This document shows positions 44,474-53,142 of a DNA stretch of 64,000 nt, piece by piece. Numbering within the stretch: the stretch's first letter is position 1; each line of letters opens with the position of its first letter. The notes beneath the pieces are model-generated. The model saw only the letters and a program-made list of their open reading frames with translations, was not told where the DNA came from and did not search any database. Where the stretch lies: NCBI RefSeq assembly GCF_031344075.1, contig NZ_JAVJAN010000011.1, positions 31,333 through 95,332 of the forward strand. The letters run 5' to 3'. The DNA is from Clostridium aquiflavi. Its GTDB lineage: Bacteria > Bacillota > Clostridia > Clostridiales > Clostridiaceae. The translations under genes were made by a program, and so were the position numbers.

Positions 44474-44502
44474 ATTCTATATTAGAAAGATATTTTATTC
44501 AA
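44474..44502 (-). promoter_or_regulatory. sigma-A promoter of asp23-fakA
   Basis: On the minus strand TTGAAT (44502-44497), a 17-base spacer and TAGAAT (44479-44474). Confidence 0.65.
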
Positions 44503-44553
44503 GAAATATATGTATAATAATCTTAATAATATCTTTTCTTTTATAAAATTAGC

Positions 44554-44583
44554 TTGCATATATAATATATTCTGTGTTATAAT
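44554..44583 (+). promoter_or_regulatory. sigma-A promoter of rpmB
   Basis: TTGCAT (44554-44559), an 18-base spacer and consensus TATAAT (44578-44583), about 55 bases upstream of the rpmB start and divergent from asp23. Confidence 0.8.
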
Positions 44584-44637
44584 TCAATCTGTCCTATTGA
44601 AGATAATTATCTTTAGAATATAAGGAGGTGTTTTCTA

Positions 44638-44829
44638 GTGGCAAGAAGATGCGAAATTTGTGATAAAGGCGTTGTAGCAGGTGTACAATTCAGCCATTCA
44701 CATCGTCAATCAAAGAGAACTTGGGCTCCTAACATAAAGAAAATAAAGGCTTTAGTTAATGGAACACCAAAAACTGTTCGTGTATGTACAAGATGCCTTA
44801 GATCTGGTAAGGTTCAAAGAGCAATATAG
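44638..44829 (+). CDS. rpmB: 50S ribosomal protein L28 (zinc form)
   Basis: A 63-aa large-subunit protein starting with GTG, preceded by AAGGAGG. Two Cys pairs, C5/C8 and C50/C53, mark the zinc-binding C+ form. FSHSHRQSKRTWAPNI is the L28 signature. It is monocistronic on the plus strand, with its own promoter and terminator, and is convergent with spoVM. Confidence 0.97.
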   Translation: MARRCEICDKGVVAGVQFSHSHRQSKRTWAPNIKKIKALVNGTPKTVRVCTRCLRSGKVQRAI

Positions 44830-44836
44830 TTCAAAT

Positions 44837-44870
44837 AAAAAATGCAATTATGATATGAATTGCATTTTTT
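44837..44870 (+). terminator. intrinsic terminator after rpmB
   Basis: A 12-bp stem, AAAAATGCAATT with AATTGCATTTTT, has an 8-base loop and is followed by T-rich sequence. Confidence 0.92.
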
Positions 44871-44910
44871 ATTTTTTACCTTTTATTTTAGAGTTGTATG
44901 TATCACTCTA

Positions 44911-44979
44911 TTATTTTTTTCTAAAAAATTTTATTATACTAGAAAAAAACTTCGGTAACTTAATTGCTATTATTTTCAT
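44911..44979 (-). CDS. spoVM: stage V sporulation protein M, 22-aa micro-protein
   Basis: A 22-codon ORF with a strong SD (AGGAGGG, 7 bases before ATG 44979) and stop TAA at 44911. The peptide begins MKIIAIKLPKFF and ends FFRKK. The IKLPKF core with Pro9 matches B. subtilis SpoVM, the amphipathic helix that senses the convex outer forespore membrane and anchors SpoIVA coat assembly. The context is decisive: it lies between thiN and rpmB exactly as in B. subtilis. It is four residues shorter than the 26-residue Bacillus peptide, with the gap in the C-terminal half. Ordinary gene callers skip it. Confidence 0.9.
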   Translation of the reverse strand: MKIIAIKLPKFFSSIIKFFRKK

Positions 44980-45088
44980 TAATAACCCTCCTGAAAATTA
45001 ATATACAAAAATTTTAGATTACTATATTAGTATTCAAGAGTACTAGAAAACGTTCCTATTTTTTATATTTTATTTCAAAATTACTTTA

Positions 45089-45727
45089 TTAATCAACAGA
45101 ATGTAATATTAATACCTCACCTTTATCATATTCTATATTTATACATGTATCTAAAAATTCATTACATATTGCCCTTGGATCTAATAAATTTATATTCTTT
45201 CCATTTGGTATATTATATTTAGCCCCTGTAATTTTAAAATTTTTAACAACATCAGATAATGCGTGAAAAGAAATATTTTCACCTCTTTCACCATTTAAAA
45301 CCATTTTATTTTTAGCTAAATATACTTTATTATTATTGTCTATTATTTCTAAATCTATTCCTTTTTTCTTATAGGATAAAAGTAAACCTATATTTCCTAA
45401 CGTATGATCCATTCTAGTACCAGTAGCACCAAACAAATAGATTTTTTCCCCGCCTTTTTTTACAGCTTCCATTAAAGCCATCTCTGTATCTGTATAATCT
45501 TTTTCTGGCGGGAATTTTAATACCTCTTTTACTACCTTCTTTAATTCATTTAAGCTTTCTTTGCTCATTGAATCAAAATCTCCAATGAGCAAATTAGGAA
45601 TAATATTATATTTAAGAAGATATTCTCCACCTTTATCAGCTGCAATTATAAAGTCAACTTTTTTAATATATTGATTTATTAAGCTTTCTGATGGTGGATT
45701 TCCCCCACTTACAATCATTACTTTCAT
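45089..45727 (-). CDS. thiN: thiamine pyrophosphokinase
   Basis: Transfers pyrophosphate from ATP to thiamine to make TPP. It is 212 aa. An N-terminal catalytic domain has IAADKGGEYLL, LIGDFDSMS and FPPEKDYTDTEMAL, whose Asp residues bind Mg-ATP, and GATGTRMDHTLGN closes the site. The C-terminal beta domain binds thiamine. It is seven bases after rpe, as in the B. subtilis rsgA-rpe-thiN order. No TPP riboswitch precedes it. Confidence 0.96.
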   Translation of the reverse strand: MKVMIVSGGNPPSESLINQYIKKVDFIIAADKGGEYLLKYNIIPNLLIGDFDSMSKESLNELKKVVKEVLKFPPEKDYTDTEMALMEAVKKGGEKIYLFGATGTRMDHTLGNIGLLLSYKKKGIDLEIIDNNNKVYLAKNKMVLNGERGENISFHALSDVVKNFKITGAKYNIPNGKNINLLDPRAICNEFLDTCINIEYDKGEVLILHSVD

Positions 45728-45734
45728 TTTATAC

Positions 45735-46379
45735 TTATCTCCTTAAAGCTTTTATGTTTTCTTCTATATTTCCTCCTTTAAATACTGCTGATCCAGCAAC
45801 TATTACATTAGCACCTGCTTCTACAACATCACTAATATTGCTTGAATCAACTCCTCCATCTACTTGTATTAATAATGATGAATTTGAATCTTTACTCATT
45901 TCCTTCACTTCTCTAATTTTTTCTAATGAATACGGTATAAATTTTTGTCCTCCAAATCCAGGATTAACAGACATTATTAAAACCATATCTAATTGAGCTA
46001 TTAAATCTTTTAAAACCATAGTTGGAGTACCTGGATTTAAAGCAATTGCCGCTTTTTTACCTTTTGATTTAATATATTGAATTGTTCTATCTATATGTCT
46101 ATCTGCTTCATAGTGAACAGTTATTAAATCAGCTCCTGCTTCTATAAAGTCATCTATATATTTTGATGGATTTTCTATCATTAAATGAACATCAAAAACT
46201 TTGTCAGTTTTATTTCTTATTGATTTCATTATTGGAAATCCAAATGATATGTTAGGTACAAAAGATCCATCCATAACATCTATATGAATAAACTCTGCTC
46301 CTGCTTTATCTACTCTTTCTACGTCCTCTCCTAATTTTGAAAAATCTGCTGATAATATTGATGGTGCTATTTTTACCAT
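45735..46379 (-). CDS. rpe: ribulose-phosphate 3-epimerase
   Basis: Interconverts ribulose 5-phosphate and xylulose 5-phosphate in the pentose phosphate pathway. It is a 214-aa TIM barrel: APSILSADFSKLGE, FIHIDVMDGSFVPNISFG (metal His and Asp), MSVNPGFGGQKFI and QVDGGVDSSNI are present. It overlaps rsgA by 7 bases. Confidence 0.97.
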   Translation of the reverse strand: MVKIAPSILSADFSKLGEDVERVDKAGAEFIHIDVMDGSFVPNISFGFPIMKSIRNKTDKVFDVHLMIENPSKYIDDFIEAGADLITVHYEADRHIDRTIQYIKSKGKKAAIALNPGTPTMVLKDLIAQLDMVLIMSVNPGFGGQKFIPYSLEKIREVKEMSKDSNSSLLIQVDGGVDSSNISDVVEAGANVIVAGSAVFKGGNIEENIKALRR

Positions 46380-47245
46380 TTATTTTTTTCCCCCTCTATT
46401 ATTTCTTCTAATGTTTTTATATAAAATTGATATCTATACTTATTAATTTTACCATCTTCAACGTCCTCTTTTATAGCACATTTTGGTTCTTTATTGTGTA
46501 AACAGCCTCTATATTTGCAACTTTCATTATGCTCTTCAAATTCTGGAAAACAATATTTAAGATCTTCTTTATTCATAAGATCTTTTATTTCTAGGGTTGA
46601 AAATCCAGGAGTATCAACTATATATCCATTTGAAACTTCTATAAGTTCACTATGTCTTGTAGTATGTTTACCTCTTCCTATTTTCTCACTTACAATTCCA
46701 GTAAGCATATGTTCTTTATCTGTAAGCTTATTTATCAATGTAGATTTACCTGCTCCAGACGGGCCGCATAGTACTGTTATATTGCCATTAATTTTTTCTT
46801 TAAGTATATCTGTTCCTAATCCTTCTTTTGCATTTATGTACAAAACTTCATATCCTATATCGTTAATTCTTTTTTTAACATTTTCTCTTTCTTCTTCTGA
46901 AACTAAATCTACTTTATTTAAACAAACAATTGCCTCTATATGATTATACTCACATAACACTAAAAATTTATTTAATAAATCAAAATTTATATCAGGACTT
47001 TTAATTGCAAATACCACAAAAGCTAATGAAATATTAGCTACAGCTGGTCTAAGTAATTCAGAACTTCTTTTTTCTATAGATTCAATAACGCCCTTACCAT
47101 TTTCAACCTGTATTACTACATTGTCTCCAACCATCGGTTTAACATCTTTGTGTCTAAACTTTCCTCGAGCTTTACATTCTATTAAATTTTCTTCCACTTT
47201 TACATAATAAAATCCAGCTATACCTTTTATTATTTTTCCTTTCAT
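46373..47245 (-). CDS. rsgA: ribosome small subunit GTPase RsgA
   Basis: Circularly permuted GTPase that checks late 30S maturation. It has an N-terminal OB fold, a permuted G domain with NKVDL before GPSGAGKSTLINKL, then DTPGFSTLE, and a C-terminal zinc site (CKYRGCLHNKEPKC). I start it at ATG 47245 (290 aa) because GGAGG lies 5 bases upstream; the ATG four codons earlier has no SD. It overlaps rpe at its 3' end. Confidence 0.96.
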   Translation of the reverse strand: MKGKIIKGIAGFYYVKVEENLIECKARGKFRHKDVKPMVGDNVVIQVENGKGVIESIEKRSSELLRPAVANISLAFVVFAIKSPDINFDLLNKFLVLCEYNHIEAIVCLNKVDLVSEEERENVKKRINDIGYEVLYINAKEGLGTDILKEKINGNITVLCGPSGAGKSTLINKLTDKEHMLTGIVSEKIGRGKHTTRHSELIEVSNGYIVDTPGFSTLEIKDLMNKEDLKYCFPEFEEHNESCKYRGCLHNKEPKCAIKEDVEDGKINKYRYQFYIKTLEEIIEGEKNKW

Positions 47246-47332
47246 ACATTCCTCCATAATTAAATTTCCTATCTAATATAATAAACAAAATCATATTAAA
47301 AATGCAACTTATTTTTTAAATAAATAAACTAT

Positions 47333-47373
47333 AAAAAACCATCTTAAAAAGTAAATTGAATTACTTTTTAAGA
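47333..47373 (-). terminator. intrinsic terminator after prkC
   Basis: A perfect 13-bp stem TCTTAAAAAGTAA/TTACTTTTTAAGA with a 6-base loop, followed by GGTTTTTT on the minus strand. It ends the long yicC-to-prkC gene run before rsgA. Confidence 0.9.
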
Positions 47374-47384
47374 CAGTCTCTTAA

Positions 47385-49310
47385 TTATTCTACCTTTGGC
47401 GCTTTTGCACTTGGATGTTTTGCAGTTGCATCAACATTGCCTCCACCCTCATCAACAGGTGGTTTGGTAGGTGTTTCTGTGTCTCCAGGATTTGTAGGTA
47501 CTTGATTGTTATTGTTATTGTTATTTTCATTATTGTTATTATTTCCATTATTGTTGTTATTGTTATCCCCTGGATTTGGAGTAGGTGCTACAGGCGCTAC
47601 ATACTTACCTACTGTTATAGTAACTGAAGTCCATTGTTCTACCTTACTTCCCTCTATAGATTGTGATAATACTTTTCCATTCTTAGATTCATCATTTGTT
47701 TCTTTTTCTACAATAGAAATCTTTAATTTTGCATTATCTAATCTATTCTTTGCATCATCTAATGTTAATCCAATAACATTAGGTACAGTTGAAAGTCTAA
47801 CTTGTGCACCTTTACTTACTACTACACTTATTTTTGTTGTAGTATCTATTTCTGTATTTTTTGAAGGAGTTTGACTTATTATTTGTCCCTTTGGTACATC
47901 ATCACTATACTCCTCAGTAACATTATCTATTTTTAAGTTAAGTGATTGTAATATTTTATTTGCAGTATCAGTATCTTCTTCACGTAAATCAGGCATTTTT
48001 ACTTTTGATTGACCAGAACTTAAAATTACCCTAATTTTACTTTTTGCCTTTACAGAACTTCCAGCCTTAGGATCACTTTTAATAATAGTACCTTCTGGTT
48101 CATCACTCTTTTCTGAACCAGCATCAACTAAAGTTAATTCCATTCCTTCAAGCTTAGATTTAGCTTCATCCAAAGTCATTCCAATTATATTAGGTAATTC
48201 TACCTCTTTGTTTGATCCTGAAGAAAACAATGTAAATATTCCTACACATAATAATATTAAGAATATTCCGCCTCCAACGCCTAATAAAATCTTTTTAGTT
48301 TTCTTACCATTAAATTTCTTTTCTTTAAAATCATCATCGTCATCATAATCATCATAGTCATCATCATAATCATAATCGGCATCATCATTTGTTGATACAG
48401 CTTTAATTGGTGATTGTTTTGCTATTTCTTCTGTAACTGCTGACATTATTATAGTATGTTGATCATCACAAACTTGATCTATAATAGCATTAGGATTTTC
48501 TTTTATCTTTTCAAGGTCTTTTATAACTTCTTGTGCAGTTTGATATCTTTTATTAGGCTCTTTTTCCATACATTTTAAGATAAGCTTATTTAAACTATCA
48601 GGAATTCTAGTGTTTATATTCTTAGGTGGTACAACTTGTTCCTGTAAATGCTTTAATGCAATAGTTACTGCTGTATCTGCTTCAAAAGGTAATGTTCCTG
48701 TAACCATTTCGTATAAAACTACTCCTAGTGAGTATAAATCTGTTCTATAGTCAATAAATCCACCTTTTGCTTGTTCTGGAGAAAGATAGTGAGCCGACCC
48801 CATTATAGTACTAGTATTAGTAATAGTTGAAGAGGATGTAGATTTAGCAATTCCAAAATCAGTAACTTTAATTACTCCATTATCTGCTACTAAAATATTT
48901 TGTGGCTTTACGTCTCTATGAATTATTTTATTTCTATGAGCACAGTCTAAAGCTTTCGCTACTTGAATTGCTGAAACTATTGCTGACTCATAATTCATTT
49001 TACCTGTCTTTTGAATAATTTCTTTTAAGGTTTTTCCATCAACTAATTCCATAACAATATAGTTTATATCATCTTGTGTACCCACATCTAATATATTTAC
49101 TATATTGCTATCATTTAATTTAGCAATAGCTGTTGCTTCTCCCTTAAACTTTTCAACTATTTCTTCATTATCGCAAAATTCTTTTTTAAGAATTTTAACT
49201 GCTACAAATCTATTTAATTTATTACATCTTGCTTTAAAAACTTCAGACATGCCACCTTCGCCTATTTTTTCAAGCAATTCATATCTATTTCCTAGTATCA
49301 CACCATTCAT
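47385..49310 (-). CDS. prkC: Ser/Thr protein kinase with PASTA repeats (PrkC/Stk)
   Basis: Membrane receptor kinase sensing muropeptides and wall state. The N-terminal Hanks kinase has GEGGMSEVFKA, HRDVKPQNIL and TDFGIAKS. A juxtamembrane linker near 310-330 is a run of Asp/Tyr. One transmembrane helix lies at about 340-360, then three PASTA repeats (VPNVIGLTLDDAKN marks the third). The C-terminus is an unusual Asn-rich tract followed by a Pro/Thr-rich tail. It has 641 aa when started at ATG 49310, one base after the stp stop; the SD GGAGG lies inside the end of stp, implying coupled translation. Confidence 0.96.
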   Translation of the reverse strand: MNGVILGNRYELLEKIGEGGMSEVFKARCNKLNRFVAVKILKKEFCDNEEIVEKFKGEATAIAKLNDSNIVNILDVGTQDDINYIVMELVDGKTLKEIIQKTGKMNYESAIVSAIQVAKALDCAHRNKIIHRDVKPQNILVADNGVIKVTDFGIAKSTSSSTITNTSTIMGSAHYLSPEQAKGGFIDYRTDLYSLGVVLYEMVTGTLPFEADTAVTIALKHLQEQVVPPKNINTRIPDSLNKLILKCMEKEPNKRYQTAQEVIKDLEKIKENPNAIIDQVCDDQHTIIMSAVTEEIAKQSPIKAVSTNDDADYDYDDDYDDYDDDDDFKEKKFNGKKTKKILLGVGGGIFLILLCVGIFTLFSSGSNKEVELPNIIGMTLDEAKSKLEGMELTLVDAGSEKSDEPEGTIIKSDPKAGSSVKAKSKIRVILSSGQSKVKMPDLREEDTDTANKILQSLNLKIDNVTEEYSDDVPKGQIISQTPSKNTEIDTTTKISVVVSKGAQVRLSTVPNVIGLTLDDAKNRLDNAKLKISIVEKETNDESKNGKVLSQSIEGSKVEQWTSVTITVGKYVAPVAPTPNPGDNNNNNNGNNNNNENNNNNNNQVPTNPGDTETPTKPPVDEGGGNVDATAKHPSAKAPKVE

Positions 49311-49311
49311 A

Positions 49312-50031
49312 CTACATCTCTCCTCCAAACAACAATACAGTTATGTTATCTCTTCCACCTTTTTCTTTGGCTAAACTCACTAATTCGTTAGCTGCACTTA
49401 TATAATCATTTTCCACCTTAATTATATTTAATATTTCATAATTTGTTAATTCATTTGTTAACCCATCTGAACATAATAAATATTTATCATATTTAGAATT
49501 TTCTAATGTAAAAACATCAACTTTTACATTTTCACTAGTTCCTAATGCTCTTGTTATTATATTTTTCTTAGGATGATTCAATGCATCTTTTTCCGTTATG
49601 CTTCCACAATCAATTAGCTCTTGTACTAATGAATGATCTTTGGTTATTTTAACAATTTCATTGTTCTTTATAGCTAAACATGAACTATCACCAACATTTG
49701 CAATGTGAATAAAATTTTTAGTTATTAAACAAGCTGTTACAGTAGTTCCCATTCCATTTAAGCTTTCATTACTTTTAGAATATTTAAAAACTACCTTGTT
49801 AGAGACTTTAATAGCATCTTCTATTAAAGTATCCTTTTCTGCGGAATTAAAATTTTTTTCTACATATTTTACAATATGTTCAGCAGCCATTTTGCTTGCT
49901 ACTTCTCCAGCATTATGTCCACCCATCCCATCTGCAACAACATATAGTTTAAACTCATCTTTTTCTAAATAAATTGCAAAATCTTCATTTAAAACTCTTC
50001 TTAATCCTACATCACTAACTAATCCAACCAT
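49312..50031 (-). CDS. stp: PP2C-type Ser/Thr phosphatase (Stp/PrpC)
   Basis: Dephosphorylates PrkC and its targets. It is 239 aa. The Mg/Mn sites are DVGLRRVLNED, VVADGMGGHNAGEVAS (about 33-48), ANVGDSSCLAI, LLCSDGLTNEL and GRDNITVLLF, all typical of PPM/PP2C. Its stop is one base from the prkC start. It follows rlmN, conserving the B. subtilis rlmN-prpC-prkC-rsgA run. Confidence 0.97.
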   Translation of the reverse strand: MVGLVSDVGLRRVLNEDFAIYLEKDEFKLYVVADGMGGHNAGEVASKMAAEHIVKYVEKNFNSAEKDTLIEDAIKVSNKVVFKYSKSNESLNGMGTTVTACLITKNFIHIANVGDSSCLAIKNNEIVKITKDHSLVQELIDCGSITEKDALNHPKKNIITRALGTSENVKVDVFTLENSKYDKYLLCSDGLTNELTNYEILNIIKVENDYISAANELVSLAKEKGGRDNITVLLFGGEM

Positions 50032-50032
50032 T

Positions 50033-51076
50033 TTATTCCCCCCTTGTTTCTTGGGTCTTTATATAACTTCTCCTAAGTTGTCCACAAGCTGCATTAATAT
50101 CGCTTCCCATTTCACGTCTAACAGTTACTTCTATTCCTAAATTACTTAATATGTTTGCAAAATCTTGTATTGTTTCTTTAGATGATTTCTTAAATGTACG
50201 TTCTTTTATTTCATTTACAGGTATTAAGTTAACATGACAAAGCATTCCCTTTAACAATTTACCTAAAGCTCTTGCATCTTCTTTAGAATCATTAATATCC
50301 TTAACTAGCGAATACTCAAAAGTTATTCTTCTTTTAGTCTTATTTATAAAATACTTACACGCATTTAAAATTTCATCAATACTATATTTATTAGCTATTG
50401 GCATAATCTCTTTTCTTTTTTCATCACTAAATGCATGTAATGAAATAGCAAGAGTTATGCTAAGTTCTTTATCTGCAAGTTCATATATCTTAGGTACAAT
50501 ACCACAAGTAGATAATGTTATATGTCTTTGGCCTATATTTAGTCCATACTCTGCAGAAACTACGTCTAAAAATTTTATTACATTCTCATAATTATCTAAT
50601 GGTTCACCACTCCCCATTAAGACAACATTTGAAATTCTCTCACCTATATGATTTTGAACCACTAATATTTGAGATAATATTTCACCTGTAGTTAAATTTC
50701 TAATTCTACCATCTATTGTTGAAGCACAAAATTTACATCCCATCCTACAACCCACTTGAGTAGATATACATATAGAATTTCCATGCTTATATCTCATTAA
50801 AACACTCTCTATTAAATTTCCATCAGAAAACTTAAATAAAAACTTTTCTGTACCATCAAGTTCTGATTTATATATTTGCTCAATTTCTGGCAGTACTATT
50901 TCAAAATTTTCTTCAAGCTTTTTTATTAAAGATTTAGGCATATTTCTCATATCATTAAAATTTCTAACATTTTTGTATATCCAAGACATAATTTGCTTAG
51001 CTCTAAAAGAACTTTCATTGTTTTCTTTCATCCATAATGTTAGTTCTTCTAAAGTATAATCTAATATGTTTTTCAT
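50033..51076 (-). CDS. rlmN: dual-specificity 23S rRNA A2503 / tRNA A37 methyltransferase RlmN
   Basis: Radical SAM enzyme making m2A2503 in 23S rRNA and m2A37 in tRNA. It is 347 aa. The cluster Cys are C110, C114 and C117 in QVGCRMGCKFCAST. GSGEPLDNYENV and the C-terminal GSDINAACGQLRR, with the methyl-carrying Cys, identify RlmN rather than Cfr by context. It is one base from stp. Confidence 0.96.
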   Translation of the reverse strand: MKNILDYTLEELTLWMKENNESSFRAKQIMSWIYKNVRNFNDMRNMPKSLIKKLEENFEIVLPEIEQIYKSELDGTEKFLFKFSDGNLIESVLMRYKHGNSICISTQVGCRMGCKFCASTIDGRIRNLTTGEILSQILVVQNHIGERISNVVLMGSGEPLDNYENVIKFLDVVSAEYGLNIGQRHITLSTCGIVPKIYELADKELSITLAISLHAFSDEKRKEIMPIANKYSIDEILNACKYFINKTKRRITFEYSLVKDINDSKEDARALGKLLKGMLCHVNLIPVNEIKERTFKKSSKETIQDFANILSNLGIEVTVRREMGSDINAACGQLRRSYIKTQETRGE

Positions 51077-51090
51077 TTATTCACCTACTA

Positions 51091-52407
51091 TTATTGCTTT
51101 TCTAGTTTTGCAACAAAGAATCCATCCATTTTTGCATTTGGAAGTATTGTTAATGTACCATTTTTATTGTAAATTAAGTTATCTTCTTTTCCTATGAATA
51201 TAGTTTTTAATTTACAATCTTTATGAGTATTTAAGAACCATTCTATATTTTCTTCATTTTCTTCTTTATTAAGAGTGCAAGTTGAATATATCATAATTCC
51301 ACCATTTTTTAAGTATTCCCATGCATTATTCATTATTTCTCTTTGAACAGGAATTATTTCTCTTAAATTTTCTCTTGTTTTATTCCATTTTATTTCAGGT
51401 TTCTTTCTTATTATACCTAAGCCTGAACATGGAACATCTATAAGTACTCTATCAGCATATGAAATTAATTCTGCATTTAGTTTTGTTGCATCACCTAATT
51501 CAATTTTCACATTATTTAAATCAAGTCTTTCACAATTTTCTTTTATTAAACCAAGCTTAGATTCATGTACATCAAATGCTCTAACTTCGCCTGTGTTTTG
51601 TAATAATTCAGCTATATGAGTTGTTTTTCCTCCTGGAGCACTACATAAGTCTAACACTTTCATATCATTTTCTAATTCAAGTAAAGGTGCAACTAACATA
51701 GCACTTTCATCTTGAACAGTAATTTCACCATCTTTGAATAATGGATTTTCTTGTATTGAACTTCCACCTTTTATTAATATAGCTTCTGGACACATAAATC
51801 CTTCTTCAACACAATATTCCATCTCTTCTAATTTTTCAAATACTTCATCATACTCGCACTTAGTATCATTAACTCTAACAGTTGTTTGTGGAATTTGATT
51901 TAAACCAACCATTATTTTTTTAGCAAGATCTTCCCCATATTGTTTAATTAGAAGTCTTATCATCCATGGTTCAAAAGAAAATTTATATGCATACTCATTT
52001 ATTTTATTTCCATTAATAGTTATATCATCTGGATCTTTTGAGAAGTTTCTAAGGATACCATTTACAAGTTTGCCTGCTTCTGGTGATACTTTTTTTGCTT
52101 CATCAACAGCTTCATTACACGCTGCATATGTTGGTACCTTATCTAAGAATGTCATTTGATATATAGCTACTCTTAAAATATTTAGTACTTCATGATCCAT
52201 AAGTTTTATATCTCTTACAAAATTAGCTATTATAAGATCTAATGTCTTCTTTCTTCTTAAAACACCATAAACTATTTCTGTTAATAATGCTCTATCTCTT
52301 TCTTCTAAGTTTGCTTCGTTTAGTTCATTTGAAAGAATAATATTTGAATATGCTCCTTCATCAATAACTCTTTTTAATATTTTTACTGCTAAATTTCTAC
52401 AATTCAT
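51091..52407 (-). CDS. rsmB: 16S rRNA (cytosine967-C5)-methyltransferase RsmB
   Basis: Makes m5C967. It is 438 aa: an N-terminal NusB-like RNA-binding domain (1-140) and a C-terminal Fmu methyltransferase. VLDLCSAPGGKTTHIAELL is the SAM loop. DVPCSGLGIIRKKPEIKW and STCTLNKEENE carry the two catalytic Cys. It lies between the zinc peptidase and rlmN. Confidence 0.96.
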   Translation of the reverse strand: MNCRNLAVKILKRVIDEGAYSNIILSNELNEANLEERDRALLTEIVYGVLRRKKTLDLIIANFVRDIKLMDHEVLNILRVAIYQMTFLDKVPTYAACNEAVDEAKKVSPEAGKLVNGILRNFSKDPDDITINGNKINEYAYKFSFEPWMIRLLIKQYGEDLAKKIMVGLNQIPQTTVRVNDTKCEYDEVFEKLEEMEYCVEEGFMCPEAILIKGGSSIQENPLFKDGEITVQDESAMLVAPLLELENDMKVLDLCSAPGGKTTHIAELLQNTGEVRAFDVHESKLGLIKENCERLDLNNVKIELGDATKLNAELISYADRVLIDVPCSGLGIIRKKPEIKWNKTRENLREIIPVQREIMNNAWEYLKNGGIMIYSTCTLNKEENEENIEWFLNTHKDCKLKTIFIGKEDNLIYNKNGTLTILPNAKMDGFFVAKLEKQ

Positions 52408-52424
52408 ACGCTACCTCTTTTTTC

Positions 52425-53102
52425 CTAATCTCTATCGCTTATCGCAATAAGTCTAATTAATTGTGATATTGCCATTAATGCTGCTGCTACATAAGTCATT
52501 GCTGCTGCATCTAAAACCTTTGCTGCGCCTTTTACTTCATCACCATATAAAATATTTCTTGATTTTAATATATTTAACGCTCTACTTGAAGCATTAAATT
52601 CAACTGGTAATGTTATTAATTGGAATATTACCGCCGCAGAAAATAGTATTATTCCTAAGGTTACTAAACTTTTTAATCCCATCAGTATTCCTGCAAAAAA
52701 CAATATCCATGAAAAATTGGAACTAATATTTACAGCAGGAACTATTGAATTTCTTATTATTAAAGGTTTATAAGCTTCTTTATGCTGGATTGCATGACCT
52801 ACTTCATGGGCTGCAATACCTGCTGCTGATATTGTCTGACCTCTATATACTTCTGGAGATAATCTTAAAACTCTATTTGATGGGTCATAATGATCTCCTA
52901 GTTTTGTATTTACTAGTTCAATTCTTATATCATAAAGTCCTGCTTCATCTAACATCATTCTTGCAATTTGCTCTCCAGTGTATCCATTCATAGCACTTAC
53001 TTTACTATATTTACTATAAGCTGAATTAACTTTTGTTTGTGCCCAAAAAGCTATTATTATTGCAGGAACTAATATAATCATCGTTGGATCAAAATAAAAC
53101 AT
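52425..53102 (-). CDS. membrane zinc metallopeptidase (YugP/DUF2268-like)
   Basis: A 225-aa membrane protein with a gluzincin-like HEVGH motif at 99-103 (AAHEVGHAIQH). Hydrophobic helices lie at about 2-20, 120-165 and 195-220. It belongs to the YugP family of putative neutral zinc peptidases of unknown substrate. In B. subtilis yugP is elsewhere, but clostridia often keep it between fmt and rsmB, as here. Confidence 0.88.
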   Translation of the reverse strand: MFYFDPTMIILVPAIIIAFWAQTKVNSAYSKYSKVSAMNGYTGEQIARMMLDEAGLYDIRIELVNTKLGDHYDPSNRVLRLSPEVYRGQTISAAGIAAHEVGHAIQHKEAYKPLIIRNSIVPAVNISSNFSWILFFAGILMGLKSLVTLGIILFSAAVIFQLITLPVEFNASSRALNILKSRNILYGDEVKGAAKVLDAAAMTYVAAALMAISQLIRLIAISDRD

Positions 53103-53142
53103 AAGCTTTCCTCCTATTCTCTAAATTATACCTTTTTATATG

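Noticed and set aside
44759..45001. A plus-strand ORF overlapping the rpmB end and spoVM
   Set aside because: It reads through the rpmB terminator in another frame and has no SD; the real small gene is spoVM on the minus strand.
44980..45088. Possible TPP riboswitch or T-box near thiN
   Set aside because: The regions around thiN lack the TPP core (CTGAGA) and T-box (TGGNACC) motifs.
47506..47874. A Leu-rich plus-strand ORF opposite prkC
   Set aside because: It is produced by the complement of the Asn-rich codon tract and PASTA repeats and has no SD.
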